Below are positions 44,392 to 44,551 of a DNA stretch of 44,551 nucleotides, in pieces; position 1 is the first letter of the stretch; each line of letters begins with the position of its first letter. A program made the translations under genes and the position numbers. A model generated the notes under the pieces. The model was not told the origin of the DNA. It searched no databases and was given only the letters and a program-made list of their open reading frames with translations. Source of the DNA: Flavicella sp. (GTDB taxonomy: Bacteria; Bacteroidota; Bacteroidia; Flavobacteriales; Flavobacteriaceae); assembly GCF_029238425.1 (NCBI RefSeq), contig NZ_JAQWGB010000076.1:1-44551 (forward strand), in the 5' to 3' direction.

Positions 44392-44551
44392 TAATTGAAT
44401 GTTATCAGCAATTTCAAAATTTAAAAATCAATTTATTGATTCTTGAAAACGTGAAATTTTGTGATATAAATATAGTAAGGACAGTAGCGTCTTTATCTAT
44501 ATTTTAATGTGTGAAGAGTGAAATATTGATAAAAATGAACGCTATGTTCGA
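44392..44551. promoter_or_regulatory. Upstream region of the maltose operon (cut by window edge)
   Basis: These 160 bp hold no recognisable gene. A perfect 7-bp inverted repeat with a 2-nt centre (AATCAAT and ATTGATT, 44426-44441) is followed by TTGAAAACGTGAAATT (44443-44458). The latter shares the eight bases GAAAACGT with the palindrome upstream of pfkA but is not itself symmetrical. I could not fix a promoter with both elements. A LacI-type regulator gene would be expected beyond the edge, which is inference. Confidence 0.35.

Noticed and set aside
44535-44551. ATG near the right edge that could start a gene on plus
   Set aside because: Only five codons are visible (MNAMF), too few to support a gene.

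Overview
The window is chromosomal DNA of a gliding or T9SS-bearing member of the Flavobacteriia (Bacteroidota), probably marine. The evidence is low GC and AT-rich spacers, start sites without Shine-Dalgarno sequences, several Bacteroidota-type promoters (TTTG, about 19 bp, TAnnTTTG), and lineage genes such as gldA, gldJ, porU and porV. I see no rRNA, tRNA, CRISPR array, insertion sequence or prophage, and no spacer longer than 300 bases. Coding is dense and nearly all genes are recognisable.

Layout. 1-2.9 kb (minus): envelope genes, namely an N-acetylmuramoyl-L-alanine amidase with a SPOR-like tail, an MCE/MlaD lipid-transport protein and the first 251 codons of a membrane (Fe-S)-binding oxidoreductase that runs off the left edge. 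3-9.7 kb (plus): lptD, serB with ACT domains, a strong terminator, then ridA and a class A penicillin-binding protein. 9.7-17.9 kb (minus, listed here from right to left, the direction of transcription): tamB, a sugar-phosphate nucleotidyltransferase, pfkA, gap, a terminator and mgsA. A perfect 14-bp LacI-type palindrome lies upstream of pfkA. 17.9-21.8 kb: tsaD, gldA, lipB and a ketoacyl-ACP synthase III. 21.9-28.8 kb: the type IX secretion block, with porU-porV on minus diverging from gldJ on plus. 28.9-31 kb: murF converging with a BadF/GlcNAc-kinase-type kinase.

31.1-44.4 kb (minus) is an alpha-glucan/maltose utilisation operon of eight genes. Transcription runs from an MFS sugar transporter through beta-phosphoglucomutase, GH65 maltose phosphorylase, a SusA-like GH13, a lipoprotein esterase, a GH31 alpha-glucosidase and two GH13 lipoproteins. 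The likely flow is hydrolysis of glucan to maltose in the envelope, import of maltose, phosphorolysis to beta-glucose-1-phosphate plus glucose, and conversion of the phosphate ester to glucose-6-phosphate for glycolysis. susC/susD genes and a regulator are not in the window and may lie beyond the right edge.

I did not find a clearly new multi-gene system. The observations most worth following are the palindrome upstream of pfkA and its possible link to the maltose operon, the missing conventional start codon of tamB, the Cys at the phosphoryl-donor position of PfkA, the esterase embedded in the glucan operon, and short repeat elements at the promoters of the kinase and lipB.
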